A DNA stretch of 64,000 nt, taken from positions 558,001 to 622,000 of the forward strand of contig NZ_JACNMS010000002.1 in the NCBI RefSeq assembly GCF_020595125.1, in the 5' to 3' direction. Of the stretch, positions 23,805 through 33,683 are shown one piece after another. Numbering within the stretch: the first letter of the stretch is position 1; each line of letters starts with the position of its first letter. The notes beneath the pieces are model-generated. The model worked only from the letters and a program-made list of their open reading frames with translations. It was not told the DNA's origin and did no database searches. This stretch comes from Jeotgalibacillus aurantiacus. Its GTDB lineage: Bacteria > Bacillota > Bacilli > Bacillales > Jeotgalibacillaceae. Position numbers and translations under genes: made by a program.

Positions 23805-26579
23805 TTATTCTGCAGTCAAGTGAGCATAATGCTCCTTCACAACACCTGCACAGCGCGGGCAAAGTGACGGGTGATCACTGTCCTGTCCAACCTCAGTTGA
23901 AACCGTCCAGCAGCGGTCACACGTCTCTCCTTCCGCCTTCTCAACAGCCACTTTATGTCCCTCAAATTGAAGCGCTTCTGAAGGAGCTCCTTCAGCACCC
24001 TTCAATTCAAAATCAGACACAATAAACAGCTGCTTTAAATCTTCACTTACTGACGACAACAAAGCATGCGTCTTATCATCTGCATAAAGCGTCACTTTCG
24101 CTGACAGTGATTTACCGATCAGCTTCGCATTTCTCGCTTCCTCAAGCGCCTTCAATACATCATCACGCACATCAAGGAACGCGTTCCACTTATCAAGCAG
24201 TGCTTTTTCATTTTCAAACGTCTCAGCTACAGGCATATCTGTCAGCTGAACACTCTCCTCTTCCACACCCGGAATGAACGCCCAAACCTCATCCGCAGTA
24301 TGAGAAAGAATTGGAGACAACAGCTTCACAAGAGATACAAGTGACTCATACATTACCGTCTGCATCGCACGGCGATCCTTGTGATCTGCTGCTTCGATAT
24401 ATAAAATATCCTTCGCAAAATCAAGATAAAACGAGCTCAGGTCTGTCGTACAGAAATTATTAATTGTATGGTAAATCGACGCAAACTCATAATTTTCATA
24501 AGAAGCGTTCACGGATTTAACAACCTGATTCAGACGGACCATCATAAACTGATCCACTTCTCTTAGCTCATTGAACGTAACAGCATTCTTTGCAGGTTCG
24601 AAATCGTCCAGGTTTGCCAGAAGGAAGCGCAGTGTGTTACGAATCTTTCTGTATACTTCTGCAACCTGCTTTAAAATCGGATCAGATACACGTACGTCAG
24701 CCTGGTAATCAACGGAAGCAACCCACAGTCTTAAAATATCTGCACCGAGCTGATTCATTACCTTAGATGGAAGCACAACATTTCCAAGTGATTTACTCAT
24801 TTTGCGGCCATTTCCATCAAGTGCAAAGCCGTGGCTTAGTACACCTTTATATGGTGCTTTACCAGTTACAGCAACACCGGTTGTAAGCGAAGAGTTAAAC
24901 CATCCGCGATACTGGTCACTGCCTTCAAGATACAGATCAGCCGGTCTTTGAAGCTCTTCTCTTGCCTCAAGTACAGACTGGTGGGATGATCCGCTGTCAA
25001 ACCACACATCCATAATGTCTGTCTCTTTTGTGAAGCGGCCGTTCGGACTGCCTTCATGTGTAAATCCTTCAGGCAGAAGCTCATTCGCTTCTTTTTCAAA
25101 CCAGATATTTGACCCATGCTCAGCAAACAGTGCTGAAACGTGACTGATCGTTTCTTCCGTAATAATCGCATCACCGTTTTCAGCATAAAAAACAGGAATC
25201 GGAACACCCCATGCACGCTGGCGGGAAATACACCAGTCGCCGCGGTCACGAACCATGTTGAACAGACGTGTTTCACCCCATGCAGGAATCCACTTCGTAT
25301 CCTTTACTGCCTGCAGCAATTCTTCACGGAAGTTATCAATCGACGCAAACCACTGGGCTGTTGCACGGAAAATAACCGGCTTTTTTGTTCTCCAGTCATG
25401 CGGATAGCTGTGTGTGAAAAATTCAAGTTTTAACAGTGCGCCTGCTTCTTCCAGCTTTTCAGAAATAGGTTTATTCGCCGTATCATAAAATAATCCTTCA
25501 AAACCAGGTGCCTCTGCAGTAAACACACCTTTATCATCAACCGGACACAATACATCCAGTCCGTATTTTTTCCCGACAATAAAGTCGTCTTCCCCGTGGC
25601 CAGGTGCTGTATGAACGCAGCCTGTTCCGGCATCAGTAGTGACGTGCTCACCAAGAATGACAAGGCTCTCACGGTCATAAAGAGGATGCTGTGCCGTAAT
25701 ATGCTCAAGCTCAGCTCCTTTATACGTGCTGACAATCTCAGGTGATGTCCACTCAACCTTTTCAGTCACTTCTTCCAGCAGTTCCTTTGCTACCACGTAT
25801 TGTTCACCGTTCTCTTTCACCACTACATAGTCAAGATCCGGGTGAAGGGCGATCGCAAGGTTAGCAGGAATCGTCCAAGGTGTTGTCGTCCAGATAACAA
25901 ATTTCACACCTGCATCCAGTACACCTTTTCCATCCTTTACGTCAAACGCAACATAAATAGAAGGTGAACGCTTATCCTGGTATTCAATCTCTGCTTCAGC
26001 AAGCGCTGACTCACTTGATGGAGACCAGTAAACAGGCTTTTTCCCTTTGTAGATGTAGCCCTTTTTCGCCATATCGCCGAATACACGGATCTGCTGTGCT
26101 TCATACTCTGGGTTCAATGTAATATACGGGTTTTCCCAATCACCACGAACACCGATGCGCTTAAACTGTGAGCGCTGGTTATCAATCTGCTGGAGTGCAT
26201 ATTCCGCACATTTTTCACGGAATTCAGCCACTGTCATTTCTTTACGCTTTACACCCTTGTTTGTAAGAGCCTGTTCAATCGGCAGACCGTGTGTATCCCA
26301 GCCCGGCACATAAGGCGCGCTAAAACCGCTCATTGATTTATAACGTACGATAAAATCTTTCAGTACTTTATTCAGTGCGTGCCCCATATGAAGGTCCCCG
26401 TTCGCATACGGAGGTCCGTCATGCAGCACAAATAACGGTCTTCCTGCCGTTCTTTCCTGCACCTTTTTATAAATGTCCATCTCTGCCCATTTTTCCTGAA
26501 TTTCAGGCTCGCGGTTAGGCAGATTGCCTCTCATTGGAAAAGCTGTTTTAGGCATGAGTAATGTATCTTTGTACTCCAT
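23805..26579 (-). CDS. ileS: Isoleucyl-tRNA synthetase
   Basis: Charges tRNA-Ile. At 924 aa it is full length (B. subtilis 921). The HIGH-type motif is [12 protein letters not shown] (about residues 58-69), the editing domain CP1 contains [11 protein letters not shown], and the KMSKS loop is [10 protein letters not shown]. The C-terminal zinc ribbon is present with CDRCW and CPRC pairs. This is the typical bacterial (mupirocin-sensitive type) architecture. It is controlled by the upstream T-box. Confidence 0.98.
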   Translation of the reverse strand: MEYKDTLLMPKTAFPMRGNLPNREPEIQEKWAEMDIYKKVQERTAGRPLFVLHDGPPYANGDLHMGHALNKVLKDFIVRYKSMSGFSAPYVPGWDTHGLPIEQALTNKGVKRKEMTVAEFREKCAEYALQQIDNQRSQFKRIGVRGDWENPYITLNPEYEAQQIRVFGDMAKKGYIYKGKKPVYWSPSSESALAEAEIEYQDKRSPSIYVAFDVKDGKGVLDAGVKFVIWTTTPWTIPANLAIALHPDLDYVVVKENGEQYVVAKELLEEVTEKVEWTSPEIVSTYKGAELEHITAQHPLYDRESLVILGEHVTTDAGTGCVHTAPGHGEDDFIVGKKYGLDVLCPVDDKGVFTAEAPGFEGLFYDTANKPISEKLEEAGALLKLEFFTHSYPHDWRTKKPVIFRATAQWFASIDNFREELLQAVKDTKWIPAWGETRLFNMVRDRGDWCISRQRAWGVPIPVFYAENGDAIITEETISHVSALFAEHGSNIWFEKEANELLPEGFTHEGSPNGRFTKETDIMDVWFDSGSSHQSVLEAREELQRPADLYLEGSDQYRGWFNSSLTTGVAVTGKAPYKGVLSHGFALDGNGRKMSKSLGNVVLPSKVMNQLGADILRLWVASVDYQADVRVSDPILKQVAEVYRKIRNTLRFLLANLDDFEPAKNAVTFNELREVDQFMMVRLNQVVKSVNASYENYEFASIYHTINNFCTTDLSSFYLDFAKDILYIEAADHKDRRAMQTVMYESLVSLVKLLSPILSHTADEVWAFIPGVEEESVQLTDMPVAETFENEKALLDKWNAFLDVRDDVLKALEEARNAKLIGKSLSAKVTLYADDKTHALLSSVSEDLKQLFIVSDFELKGAEGAPSEALQFEGHKVAVEKAEGETCDRCWTVSTEVGQDSDHPSLCPRCAGVVKEHYAHLTAE

Positions 26580-26595
26580 TGTATTTCCTCCTTCA

Positions 26596-26893
26596 GTTCT
26601 CTTTCTTTAAAAAACAAAAAAGACTCCCCATCCCAAAAAGGGACGAGAGAGCCTTATGCTATCACGCGGTACCACCCTTATAGAAAAACAAAGTGCTGTT
26701 TTTCCACTCAAGAAGCTGTTAACGCCGCCACACGTCAGGGCTTACTTACTTTCAGCTCTGAAACTCCAGGATGATCTTCGTCTGTCCGTCCGCACCGGGC
26801 TCTCACCTTCCCCGGTTCGCTTTATGTCGGCTCAAATCAGATTACTCTTCCTATCAACGTATATCGTATTCATCAGTTTAATCATTTTTCAAC
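26596..26893 (-). promoter_or_regulatory. T-box riboswitch leader of ileS
   Basis: The T-box sequence AAGGGTGGTACCGCG lies at 26665-26679 on the minus strand. It is followed by a terminator hairpin (about 26600-26655; CTCTCGTCCC/GGGATGGGGAG) and T-rich DNA. Uncharged tRNA-Ile should stabilise the antiterminator. A candidate isoleucine specifier AUC is encoded at 26773-26775 in GAAGATCATCC; a second AUC is adjacent at 26770-26772. Stem I has the GGTGAGAGCCCGG distal region (about 26790-26810). Confidence 0.92.
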
Positions 26894-26899
26894 AATCCT

Positions 26900-26929
26900 A
26901 TTATAGTCAAACTGCTGTTGATCCGTCAA
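26900..26929 (-). promoter_or_regulatory. Sigma-A promoter of ileS
   Basis: TTGACG, 18-bp spacer, TATAAT on the minus strand, just downstream of divIVA. The predicted start is about 26893, at the head of the T-box leader. Confidence 0.8.
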
Positions 26930-26937
26930 TCATTCAA

Positions 26938-27474
26938 TTATTCGTGCGGTTCCGGCTCAAGTCTTTTCAGTTCAGTCGTGTCGAGGTCATATTCCATCAG
27001 CTCATCCCAGTCTCCGTTATTGATCAGTTCAAGCTGTGCTTCAATCAGCATTTTAAAACGGGTACGGAAAACTTTTGACTGTTTTTTCAGCTCTTCAATC
27101 TCAATTGCGATCTTACGCGCTTTTGACAAGGACTCATTGACGATCCGGTCTGCATTTTTTTCTGCTTCCTTCACGATAAGTTTTGCTTCCTTATTGGCGT
27201 TACGCTTTACTTCCTCAGCTGCTTCCTGTGCAACAACGATGGATTTGTTCAGCGTTTCCTCGATCGTTGTAAAATGCCCAAGACGCTCTGTATGCATAGA
27301 AAGCTTTTCCTCAAGCTCTTTTTTCTCACGCAGAACGAGTTCAAAGTCTCTCATCACGTGATCAAGAAACTCATTCACTTCATCTTCATCATATCCTCTG
27401 AAACCTCTGCTGAAATCTTTATTATGTATATCCAATGGCGATAACGGCATCATTGCACCTCCAAAATTATTCAT
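26938..27474 (-). CDS. divIVA: Cell division / polar scaffold protein DivIVA
   Basis: Coiled-coil protein that senses negative membrane curvature at septa and poles. In Bacillus it directs MinJ/MinCD and chromosome anchoring. The N-terminal lipid-binding region LSPLDIHNKDFSRGFRGYDEDEVNEFL is typical, with Phe and Arg in the exposed loop. Long heptad-rich helices follow (residues 30-160). The 178-aa length is slightly above B. subtilis (164). It is the last gene of the ylm cluster before ileS. Confidence 0.95.
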   Translation of the reverse strand: MNNFGGAMMPLSPLDIHNKDFSRGFRGYDEDEVNEFLDHVMRDFELVLREKKELEEKLSMHTERLGHFTTIEETLNKSIVVAQEAAEEVKRNANKEAKLIVKEAEKNADRIVNESLSKARKIAIEIEELKKQSKVFRTRFKMLIEAQLELINNGDWDELMEYDLDTTELKRLEPEPHE

Positions 27475-27549
27475 GTTGTCTTTCCATTATACTGATCATT
27501 CGACGAATTGTGTGACATTTCCTCTTTTTATCAGAATTTTTTAAGGGGC

Positions 27550-28320
27550 CTACTCCAAATAGAAAAAGCTTGTCCGGATCCTGTCTTTTTTAGTTGTTCC
27601 GAGATGTTCACCAATCCGGAAGCGTCCAAACTTCCTGACAGACACCATATCTCCCTGGTCACACTCAAAGGCGATCCGTTCTTCCACTCTGAAATTCACC
27701 TTCACTCTTCCGCTTTGAATAAGCTGTTGAGCTTTTTGTCTTGAAATCGACAGCGCAGATGCTGTAATTGTATCAAGTCTCATTGAAGAAACGAAAGCCT
27801 GCTTTTCCACCCATTTTTCCAAAGGAGTCCCTTTTTCGTCCCAGGAGATGGCTTCAGTTTTGACAGTCGCCTTACCGATTTGCGTGACATTCATCGATAA
27901 AAATGAAGACATTTCTTTTGTCGTGACAATTTGAACGCCATGCTCAGGGAAAATAATATCTCCGAGCTTTTCTCTTTTTATGCCAAGCCCCATTAGTGAA
28001 CCAAGTACATCGCTATGTTCAACTGTGACAAATTTTTCAGGATAGCGGACCTGTAATAAAGACAGTTCAAAATCCTCAAATTGCGGTTCGAAATAAGATG
28101 GATAAAACAGCGCTCTTTTCCTCTCTGAATCACCGCCACCTTCAAAAGCAACCTGAACCTCTCCCTGCTGTCCTGCAAGTGACTGTACAATAAACTGCTG
28201 TCTCGGATCCAGAAAGTCTGTCAGCTTCGGTGCATACTTCATTTCCGTATCTGCTTTCCAGTCGAGAACCTGATCGATAAAATCCTTTTCCTCTTTTCGA
28301 AAATGCTGATAGACAGACAT
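27550..28320 (-). CDS. ylmH: S4-domain RNA-binding protein YlmH
   Basis: Conserved protein of the division-linked ylm cluster. The C-terminal S4 RNA-binding domain starts near RLDTITASALSISRQKAQQLI and contains SGRVKVNF; the N-terminal part is the YlmH-specific domain (YPSYFEP). YlmH has been linked to ribosome-associated quality control as an RqcP-like factor, which would pair with rqcH in this window; this is family knowledge. ATG 28320 with AAGGAG gives 256 aa (B. subtilis 257). A GC-rich hairpin in the gap upstream of its start (about 28345-28381) may attenuate transcription. Confidence 0.9.
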   Translation of the reverse strand: MSVYQHFRKEEKDFIDQVLDWKADTEMKYAPKLTDFLDPRQQFIVQSLAGQQGEVQVAFEGGGDSERKRALFYPSYFEPQFEDFELSLLQVRYPEKFVTVEHSDVLGSLMGLGIKREKLGDIIFPEHGVQIVTTKEMSSFLSMNVTQIGKATVKTEAISWDEKGTPLEKWVEKQAFVSSMRLDTITASALSISRQKAQQLIQSGRVKVNFRVEERIAFECDQGDMVSVRKFGRFRIGEHLGTTKKDRIRTSFFYLE

Positions 28321-28389
28321 ACACTTCACTCCTTGTAACAAATAAAGCCCGGTACCGCCAGAAGGCAAGCACCGGACTTGAGATGAAAT

Positions 28390-28653
28390 CTACATAATCA
28401 TAAAATACAGTTGTCTTAATCCCATTCCCGCAAAGTTCAGCGCTATGATCGCCACAATCGGTGAAATATCAATCATGCCGAGTGGCGGGATGATCTTGCG
28501 GAAAGGCTCTAAATAAGGCTCACATATTCTGCCGAGAATCTGACCGAATGAACTCTCCCTGGCATTAGGGAACCAGGATAGCAGAATATAAATAATCAGC
28601 GCATAGCTGTAAAATTGTAATAACGTAATTAGCAAACTAAAAATTGTTTCCAT
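28390..28653 (-). CDS. ylmG: YggT family membrane protein YlmG
   Basis: An 87-aa membrane protein with two hydrophobic segments separated by the conserved [19 protein letters not shown] loop (about residues 41-60). YggT proteins are associated with division and photosynthesis clusters, but their biochemical role is unclear. It starts 21 nt after the sepF stop. Confidence 0.9.
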   Translation of the reverse strand: METIFSLLITLLQFYSYALIIYILLSWFPNARESSFGQILGRICEPYLEPFRKIIPPLGMIDISPIVAIIALNFAGMGLRQLYFMIM

Positions 28654-28674
28654 TCAGCTACAACCCACCCATCT

Positions 28675-29100
28675 TTAATCTTCCTGAATTAAATCGGTTA
28701 TATTACCGCTCACTTCAATATTATCCGGTGTGCAAAGAAATATATCTGTTCCGACACGCTGAATATCGCCGCCGATTGCATAAACGGTTCCACTCAGAAA
28801 ATCAACAATGCGCTTGGCCTGATCCTTGCTGATACGCTGCAGATTGACTACAACAGCACGGTGATTTTTCAAATGATCGGCAATCTCCTGAGCTTCAGCA
28901 TACATTCTCGGCTCCATTAATACCATTTTTGAGGACTGCTGGATGCTCTGAAGGCTGACCACATTCTGTTTTTGATTTGATTTTTTTGAAGGTGATAACG
29001 ACCGCGTATTTGATTCTTCCGGACGATCCTCCACTACTTCTTCCATGTATTCTTCTTCTTCACCGAAGAAAAAATCCTTGAATTTTGTTTTCATCCCCAT
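28675..29100 (-). CDS. sepF: Cell division protein SepF
   Basis: FtsZ-binding protein that bundles protofilaments into rings and anchors them to the membrane. The N-terminal amphipathic membrane anchor is [18 protein letters not shown], followed by an acidic/polar linker and the SepF core (residues 55-138: [19 protein letters not shown]). At 141 aa it is normal. GGAGGG precedes the start. A second ATG two codons in (MKTK) is equally plausible. Confidence 0.95.
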   Translation of the reverse strand: MGMKTKFKDFFFGEEEEYMEEVVEDRPEESNTRSLSPSKKSNQKQNVVSLQSIQQSSKMVLMEPRMYAEAQEIADHLKNHRAVVVNLQRISKDQAKRIVDFLSGTVYAIGGDIQRVGTDIFLCTPDNIEVSGNITDLIQED

Positions 29101-29117
29101 CTCACGGTTTCCCTCCT

Positions 29118-29795
29118 TTATTCTCCGACGAGCGAAGAGCCGATTCGTATGTAGGTTGCTCCTTCTTGAATGGCAATTTCAAAGTCATTGGACATTCCCA
29201 TGGAAAGCTCTGTACAGGGCACATTTGGGAGCTTTTTCTCCTGGATAAGATCCCTCAGCTTTCTGAGATTCATGAAACAGTCCCTGAGAACGACTTCATC
29301 CTGTGTGTTTGGAGCCATTGTCATCAAACCGATTACCTTTATCTTATCATAATTTACGAGCTCTTCGACAAATTCTGATGCATTTTCAGGGGAAAGTCCA
29401 TGTTTTTGTTCCTCACCTGACACATTTACCTGTAAAAAGCATTTAACCGGGTGCTCAGCCCGCTTTTGTATTTCTTCAGCAAGCGACAATCGATCGAGTG
29501 AATGAACAAAATCCACTTCATTAATGACTTTTTTTACTTTTCTTGATTGAAGGCTCCCGATAAAATGCCACTTTACCTGATTAGAAACAATGACCTTTTT
29601 CTTTTCATCAAGACCCTCAGGACGGTTTTCCCCCAAGTGGACCAGACCGGCTCTGACGGCTTCCTCAGCGCGCTCATTAGACACATATTTTGTGACAGCA
29701 ACGATCGTTATTTCATCCGGATTGCGCCCTGCTGCCTCAGAAGCCTTTTTGATCCGGTTCATAATCTGCTCTAGATTCTTTTTAACTGACATCAC
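29118..29795 (-). CDS. ylmE: YggS/YlmE family PLP-binding protein
   Basis: Pyridoxal phosphate-binding homeostasis protein (PLPBP family) with an alanine-racemase-like barrel but no known catalytic reaction; it affects PLP and amino-acid balance. The PLP lysine is in [18 protein letters not shown] (about residue 36). The phosphate-binding region is [23 protein letters not shown]. Length 225 aa. Its start overlaps the pgeF stop. Confidence 0.93.
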   Translation of the reverse strand: MMSVKKNLEQIMNRIKKASEAAGRNPDEITIVAVTKYVSNERAEEAVRAGLVHLGENRPEGLDEKKKVIVSNQVKWHFIGSLQSRKVKKVINEVDFVHSLDRLSLAEEIQKRAEHPVKCFLQVNVSGEEQKHGLSPENASEFVEELVNYDKIKVIGLMTMAPNTQDEVVLRDCFMNLRKLRDLIQEKKLPNVPCTELSMGMSNDFEIAIQEGATYIRIGSSLVGE

Positions 29796-30604
29796 TAGTT
29801 CTCCTTCCAGCCAATCACTGCGGACATTCTTCCAGTCTTACCCTGATCCCGTCTGTGAGAAAAAAACAAAGTATCCTCGCAGGACGTACACAGACCGGAA
29901 AGAATGACGTTTTCTTCTTTGACTCCTGCCTGAACGAGCAGCTGTTTATTGTACAAAGGGAGGTCAAGTTTATATTGCCCATCTGATACTTCCTGGTAAA
30001 CATTCTGCATATCCGGCTGAGTAATGTGGTGAATAACATGATTATCCACGATATAACAACATGCACCAATAGATGGGCCAATCAATACGCTGATTTTTTC
30101 CGGACGCACACCTGCATCACGCGCCTGACTGATCATTTCTGCACCAATGTTGGATACAGACCCTTTCCAGCCTGCATGAGCAACACCTATAAAGCCTGTA
30201 TCCTGTTCAACAAAATACAGGGGAACACAATCTGCAAATCCCAGACTGAGACGGATCCCTTTATCAAAAGTCCATAACCCATCTGCAGCTCTGACTGACT
30301 TTTCATAGGATTCAGCACCCATTCCTGCGTGATGGCGGTTCACACGCACCACTCTTTTGCCATGCACCTGATCAGCAAAAATCCACATATTCAGTTCCGT
30401 GCCCTCTGCCTGTGCTAAAAGTCTGCGATTTTGAATGACTGTATGCTCATCATCTTGAACATGCAGCCCTGTATTTAATGATTGAAAAGCGCCTGTGCCT
30501 GTCCCGCCATTTTTGGTGGAAAAAAGAGCTGTCAGAGACGGAAATAAGCTTTTCCATTCCTCGAGCTCTAAAAATCGCTCTGAAACTGTCCGAATCATAA
30601 CCAC
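29795..30604 (-). CDS. pgeF: Peptidoglycan editing factor / multicopper-type purine nucleoside phosphorylase family (YlmD/YfiH)
   Basis: Member of the YfiH (LACC1-like) family. In E. coli it removes wrongly incorporated L-Ser from muropeptides; homologues act on purine nucleosides. The signature [15 protein letters not shown] (about residues 133-147) includes a metal-ligand His. A further ligand Cys and His occur in [18 protein letters not shown] 30604 has AGAGGT nine nt upstream, giving 269 aa. It is the second gene of the ylmC-pgeF-ylmE-sepF-ylmG-ylmH-divIVA series. Confidence 0.9.
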   Translation of the reverse strand: MVMIRTVSERFLELEEWKSLFPSLTALFSTKNGGTGTGAFQSLNTGLHVQDDEHTVIQNRRLLAQAEGTELNMWIFADQVHGKRVVRVNRHHAGMGAESYEKSVRAADGLWTFDKGIRLSLGFADCVPLYFVEQDTGFIGVAHAGWKGSVSNIGAEMISQARDAGVRPEKISVLIGPSIGACCYIVDNHVIHHITQPDMQNVYQEVSDGQYKLDLPLYNKQLLVQAGVKEENVILSGLCTSCEDTLFFSHRRDQGKTGRMSAVIGWKEN

Positions 30605-30704
30605 TTCTATCAGACCTCTCTTCTGTTTCCTGTCAACGCAGGCAGTTCAATATCCTTCTTCTTAAGAGAGTGTACCATAAAAGCGTGTAAAACTCTTTTG
30701 AGAA

Positions 30705-30968
30705 CTAAGAATGCTGATCCTCCCACTGTTGTTCCTCCAATTTGCTTCTGACAAGGATGACATCATTCCCGATTTTCACTATATCCTTCCACGGAATCAA
30801 TAATTCCCCACCTTTGCTGAACCAGCCTTTCCAACTGGCTGATGACTGAATGATCAGTGCTGCAATTTTTCCGGTCTGTACATTCAGTTCAATATCCGAA
30901 ATTGGCCCGAGCTTTTTACCATCCGTAACGGACACGACATCCTTCGTCTGTAATTCTGAAATTCTCAT
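30705..30968 (-). CDS. ylmC: PRC-barrel protein, YlmC/YmxH family sporulation-associated
   Basis: An 87-aa PRC-barrel domain protein. The conserved pattern runs from MRISELQTKDVVSVTDGKKLG to LLIPWKDIVKIGNDVILV. The YlmC/YmxH family occurs in spore formers; its exact role is not established. GGGGGAGA precedes the ATG. It lies between the sigG terminator and pgeF. Confidence 0.88.
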   Translation of the reverse strand: MRISELQTKDVVSVTDGKKLGPISDIELNVQTGKIAALIIQSSASWKGWFSKGGELLIPWKDIVKIGNDVILVRSKLEEQQWEDQHS

Positions 30969-31043
30969 CGGTCTCCCCCTTTTTTGTATCCTATGCAGAA
31001 AGTGATCATTTTACCTTTACGAATCATTAGATTCATTCAACTC

Positions 31044-31085
31044 AAAAAAAGACTGACAGTACTCTGATCAGAGTACTGCCAGTCA
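31044..31085 (-). terminator. Intrinsic terminator downstream of sigG
   Basis: A near-perfect hairpin on the minus strand, GACTGGCAGTACTCT/AGAGTACTGTCAGTC with loop GATC, followed by seven T. It lies 115-155 nt after the sigG stop. The DNA between (31086-31199) shows no other feature. Confidence 0.88.
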
Positions 31086-31199
31086 GGTTGGAGAATTTTT
31101 GAATCCAATCCCCGGTATCGGACATGACTAAGTCTACCTTCTGCTAGTCACTTCAAAAAGACAACCGGTCTTTCATGATCAATAGTTAGTATCTGGTGA

Positions 31200-31973
31200 T
31201 CAATAAAAAAACTTGTTCAGCTGCCTGATGGCTCCTTTTTCAAGCCTGGAAACCTGGGCTTGTGAAATGCCGATTTCTTCTGCCACTTCCATCTGGGTTT
31301 TCCCGTTAAAAAAGCGGTTTTGCAGAATCAGTCTTTCTCTTTCATCAAGCTCATCCATTCCATTTTTAATAGAAAGGTCTTCAATCCATTTTTCGTCACT
31401 GACTCTGTTATCTTTAATTTGATCCATGACAAACACGGCATCTCCTCCATCCTGATAGACGGGTTCAAACAGTGAAACAGGATCCTGTATCGCATCAAGC
31501 GCAAAGACAATGTCCTCAACCGGTATACCCGTCCGTTTCGCAACATCCTCTATAGACGGTTCCTTTGAGGTTTCAGCAAGCAGTGCTTCTTTCGCCTGAA
31601 GAGATTTATAGGCTGTATCCCGCAATGAGCGTGATACCCGTATCGGATTATTATCTCTTAGGTGGCGTCTGATTTCACCAATGATCATCGGTACTGCATA
31701 CGTGGAAAAACGTACATTTTGACCTAAATCAAAGTTATCGATTGATTTCAAAAGGCCGATACAGCCTACCTGAAACAAATCATCCGGGTTCTCATTTCGA
31801 TGACTGAACCGCTGGATCACGCTTAGAACGAGCCGGAGATTACCATACACAAGTTTTTCTCTCGCATCAGAATCCCCGTTTTGAAAAGCAGAAAAGTATT
31901 GCCGCATTTCTTCATTTTTGTAAATGGGCAGAGTGGACGTATCCACGCCGCATATTTCAACTTTCCGCGCCAT
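31200..31973 (-). CDS. sigG: RNA polymerase sigma-G factor (late forespore)
   Basis: Directs late forespore transcription after engulfment. The N-terminus KVEICGVDTSTLPIYKNEEM matches the SpIIAB/Gin-binding leader of SigG. Region 2 contains DDLFQVGCIGLLKSIDNFDL, and region 4 has the helix-turn-helix GKTQMEVAEEIGISQAQVSRL. Length 257 aa (B. subtilis 260). It lies directly after sigE (80 bp gap) with a candidate sigma-F promoter between, as expected for spoIIIG. Confidence 0.98.
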   Translation of the reverse strand: MARKVEICGVDTSTLPIYKNEEMRQYFSAFQNGDSDAREKLVYGNLRLVLSVIQRFSHRNENPDDLFQVGCIGLLKSIDNFDLGQNVRFSTYAVPMIIGEIRRHLRDNNPIRVSRSLRDTAYKSLQAKEALLAETSKEPSIEDVAKRTGIPVEDIVFALDAIQDPVSLFEPVYQDGGDAVFVMDQIKDNRVSDEKWIEDLSIKNGMDELDERERLILQNRFFNGKTQMEVAEEIGISQAQVSRLEKGAIRQLNKFFY

Positions 31974-32006
31974 TTCTATTCCTCCAGTCGGGAGTGTGTT
32001 CTCGTT

Positions 32007-32035
32007 CAGTATTTCCTCCGACTGAAAAAATATGC
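32007..32035 (-). promoter_or_regulatory. Candidate sigma-F promoter for sigG
   Basis: The minus strand reads GCATA (matches GYWTA -35), a 14-bp spacer and GGAAATACTG (full match to the GgnrAnAHTR -10). It ends 33 nt before the sigG start. The spacer is one or two bases shorter than typical. SigG transcription from a sigma-F promoter is established in B. subtilis. Confidence 0.6.
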
Positions 32036-32053
32036 GAATTGCTTATTACCAGT

Positions 32054-32779
32054 TCAAACCATTCTGCCAACCTCTTTCTGAAGCCTGCGGATAATTCTTT
32101 TCTCCAGCCGTGAAATATAGGACTGGGAAATACCCATCATATCGGCTACGTCTTTTTGTGTATGCTCTTTTCTGCCATTCAGTCCAAATCGGGATTCAAT
32201 GATAAAGGTTTCTTTATCATTCAGAATGGTTAGTGCCTGATACAGCAACACCCTGTCCATTTTGGCTTCGATATCCTTTGCAATCAAGTCATTTTCTGTC
32301 CCCATGACATCTGATAAGAGCAGTTCATTGCCATCCCAATCCGTATTTAAAGGTTCATCAAAGGACACCTCTGAACGTAATTTACTCGTTCTTCTTAAAT
32401 ACATCAGAATTTCATTTTCTATACAGCGCGAAGCATAGGTTGCAAGCTTTATGTTTTTTTCAATGTTAAATGTATTAATTGCTTTGATCAGTCCGATCGT
32501 CCCGATACTGATCAGATCTTCAAGGTTGATTCCTGTATTTTCGAATTTTCTTGATATATAGACAACAAGTCTTAAATTACGTTCGATCAGAATGGACCTT
32601 GCCTCTTCATCACCCTGTGCCAGTCTTGCAAGCACCTTGGACTCTTCCGGCCTCTCCAGGGGTGATGGCAAAGCCTCACTGCCGCCTATGTAATGAATTT
32701 CCTTCGGTTTAACACCAAGTTTTCCTGATAACTGAACGAACCAGTGCTGAATTTTTTTAGTTGCCTGAACCATATTCAC
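32054..32779 (-). CDS. sigE: RNA polymerase sigma-E factor precursor (early mother cell)
   Basis: Mother-cell sigma factor made as an inactive pro-protein. The pro-sequence is about 29 residues; by analogy SpoIIGA cleaves just before [12 protein letters not shown]. Core regions: [13 protein letters not shown] (region 2), [20 protein letters not shown], and a C-terminal helix-turn-helix [25 protein letters not shown] 32779 lies 8 nt from AAGGAG and gives 241 aa (B. subtilis 239); ATG 32773 is too far from it. It is 12 nt after the spoIIGA stop. Confidence 0.97.
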   Translation of the reverse strand: MNMVQATKKIQHWFVQLSGKLGVKPKEIHYIGGSEALPSPLERPEESKVLARLAQGDEEARSILIERNLRLVVYISRKFENTGINLEDLISIGTIGLIKAINTFNIEKNIKLATYASRCIENEILMYLRRTSKLRSEVSFDEPLNTDWDGNELLLSDVMGTENDLIAKDIEAKMDRVLLYQALTILNDKETFIIESRFGLNGRKEHTQKDVADMMGISQSYISRLEKRIIRRLQKEVGRMV

Positions 32780-32791
32780 ATAACCCACTCC

Positions 32792-33679
32792 TTAGATTTG
32801 ATAACAGCTCATCAGCTGCATTGGATTTAGCAGACAGTGACACGTATCATGTACGAAATAATTCTCTGTCAGGAAAATAACAGGACAGTCATACAGAACG
32901 AAGTTCCCATTAGGCGAAAAAACTTCAATCGTTTCACATGTAACCCCAGTCAGGATCTGATTAACCTGATGCACTGAGCGGGATGGAATATACTGTATTC
33001 TATTCAATAAGTCAGCTGGACATGTTTTTGTTTCGTTTAAAAGAAATGAAGCACTATCTTCTGAAAACAATTGTCTTGCAACCTGTCCTGACGCAAAAAT
33101 AACGGGCTTCATTGAAAATGGTGCTGACAGGCAATTACCAGAGTCCAGGTAACCGGAGCCGCTCCACTGTTGATTTCCATTTTTAATGCTGACTTTGTAG
33201 GTATATGACTGACAGACTGACTGGTGTGTGATTTGAGCGCTCGCATACCTGACGGAGCAAAAAACAAAGAGGAAGATGAGCATGATCACGAGTAAATAAA
33301 TGAATGGGTGCAAAAATAAAGAATAATTTGTAACCTCGTAAAACAGGCTGGAGAAATAAATGGATAGCGATCCGCTGATGAAGGTACAAAATAATAATGT
33401 GGCGGATTTAAATAAAAGACGGCTCTTTTTTCTACTGAAAAGTGAAATGATCGTGATGGACAACACGATTCCACTCATAACAAAAATCCGTTCGTTGAAA
33501 TCTAACGAAATCAGAACCGCCTGGAGAATGGTGATGGCTATACTAAGCCACGTCCACATTTTCCAGTGAATCTTTTGCCTGTGAATCAAGCTGGCCGTGA
33601 GGATTACCATATAACTTGCGATAAGATTCAGCAATAGCAGTGATTCAAAGTGAAGTGTCAGGCTGATCCCTCCATTCAT
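32792..33679 (-). CDS. spoIIGA: Sigma-E processing aspartic peptidase SpoIIGA
   Basis: Membrane-bound protease that converts pro-sigma-E to active sigma-E in the mother cell. Five hydrophobic segments occupy about residues 10-150. The cytoplasmic protease domain has the catalytic Asp in GYLDSGNCLSAP (Asp-179; B. subtilis has DTGN). The 5' boundary is uncertain: ATG 33679 lacks a Shine-Dalgarno, and the predicted promoter lies only 5 nt upstream. GGAGGG inside the frame (33668-33673) sits 6 nt from a CTG at 33661. Family alignment also favours a start near that CTG. Confidence 0.88.
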   Translation of the reverse strand: MNGGISLTLHFESLLLLNLIASYMVILTASLIHRQKIHWKMWTWLSIAITILQAVLISLDFNERIFVMSGIVLSITIISLFSRKKSRLLFKSATLLFCTFISGSLSIYFSSLFYEVTNYSLFLHPFIYLLVIMLIFLFVFCSVRYASAQITHQSVCQSYTYKVSIKNGNQQWSGSGYLDSGNCLSAPFSMKPVIFASGQVARQLFSEDSASFLLNETKTCPADLLNRIQYIPSRSVHQVNQILTGVTCETIEVFSPNGNFVLYDCPVIFLTENYFVHDTCHCLLNPMQLMSCYQI

Positions 33680-33683
33680 GAAC

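Noticed and set aside
26596-26893. Plus-strand frame across the ileS leader
   Set aside because: The region is a T-box riboswitch on the other strand, which fully explains its structure.
27475-27510. Sigma-A promoter directly upstream of divIVA (TATAAT about 27489)
   Set aside because: The -10 is perfect but no acceptable -35 or TGn extension lies at a usable distance.
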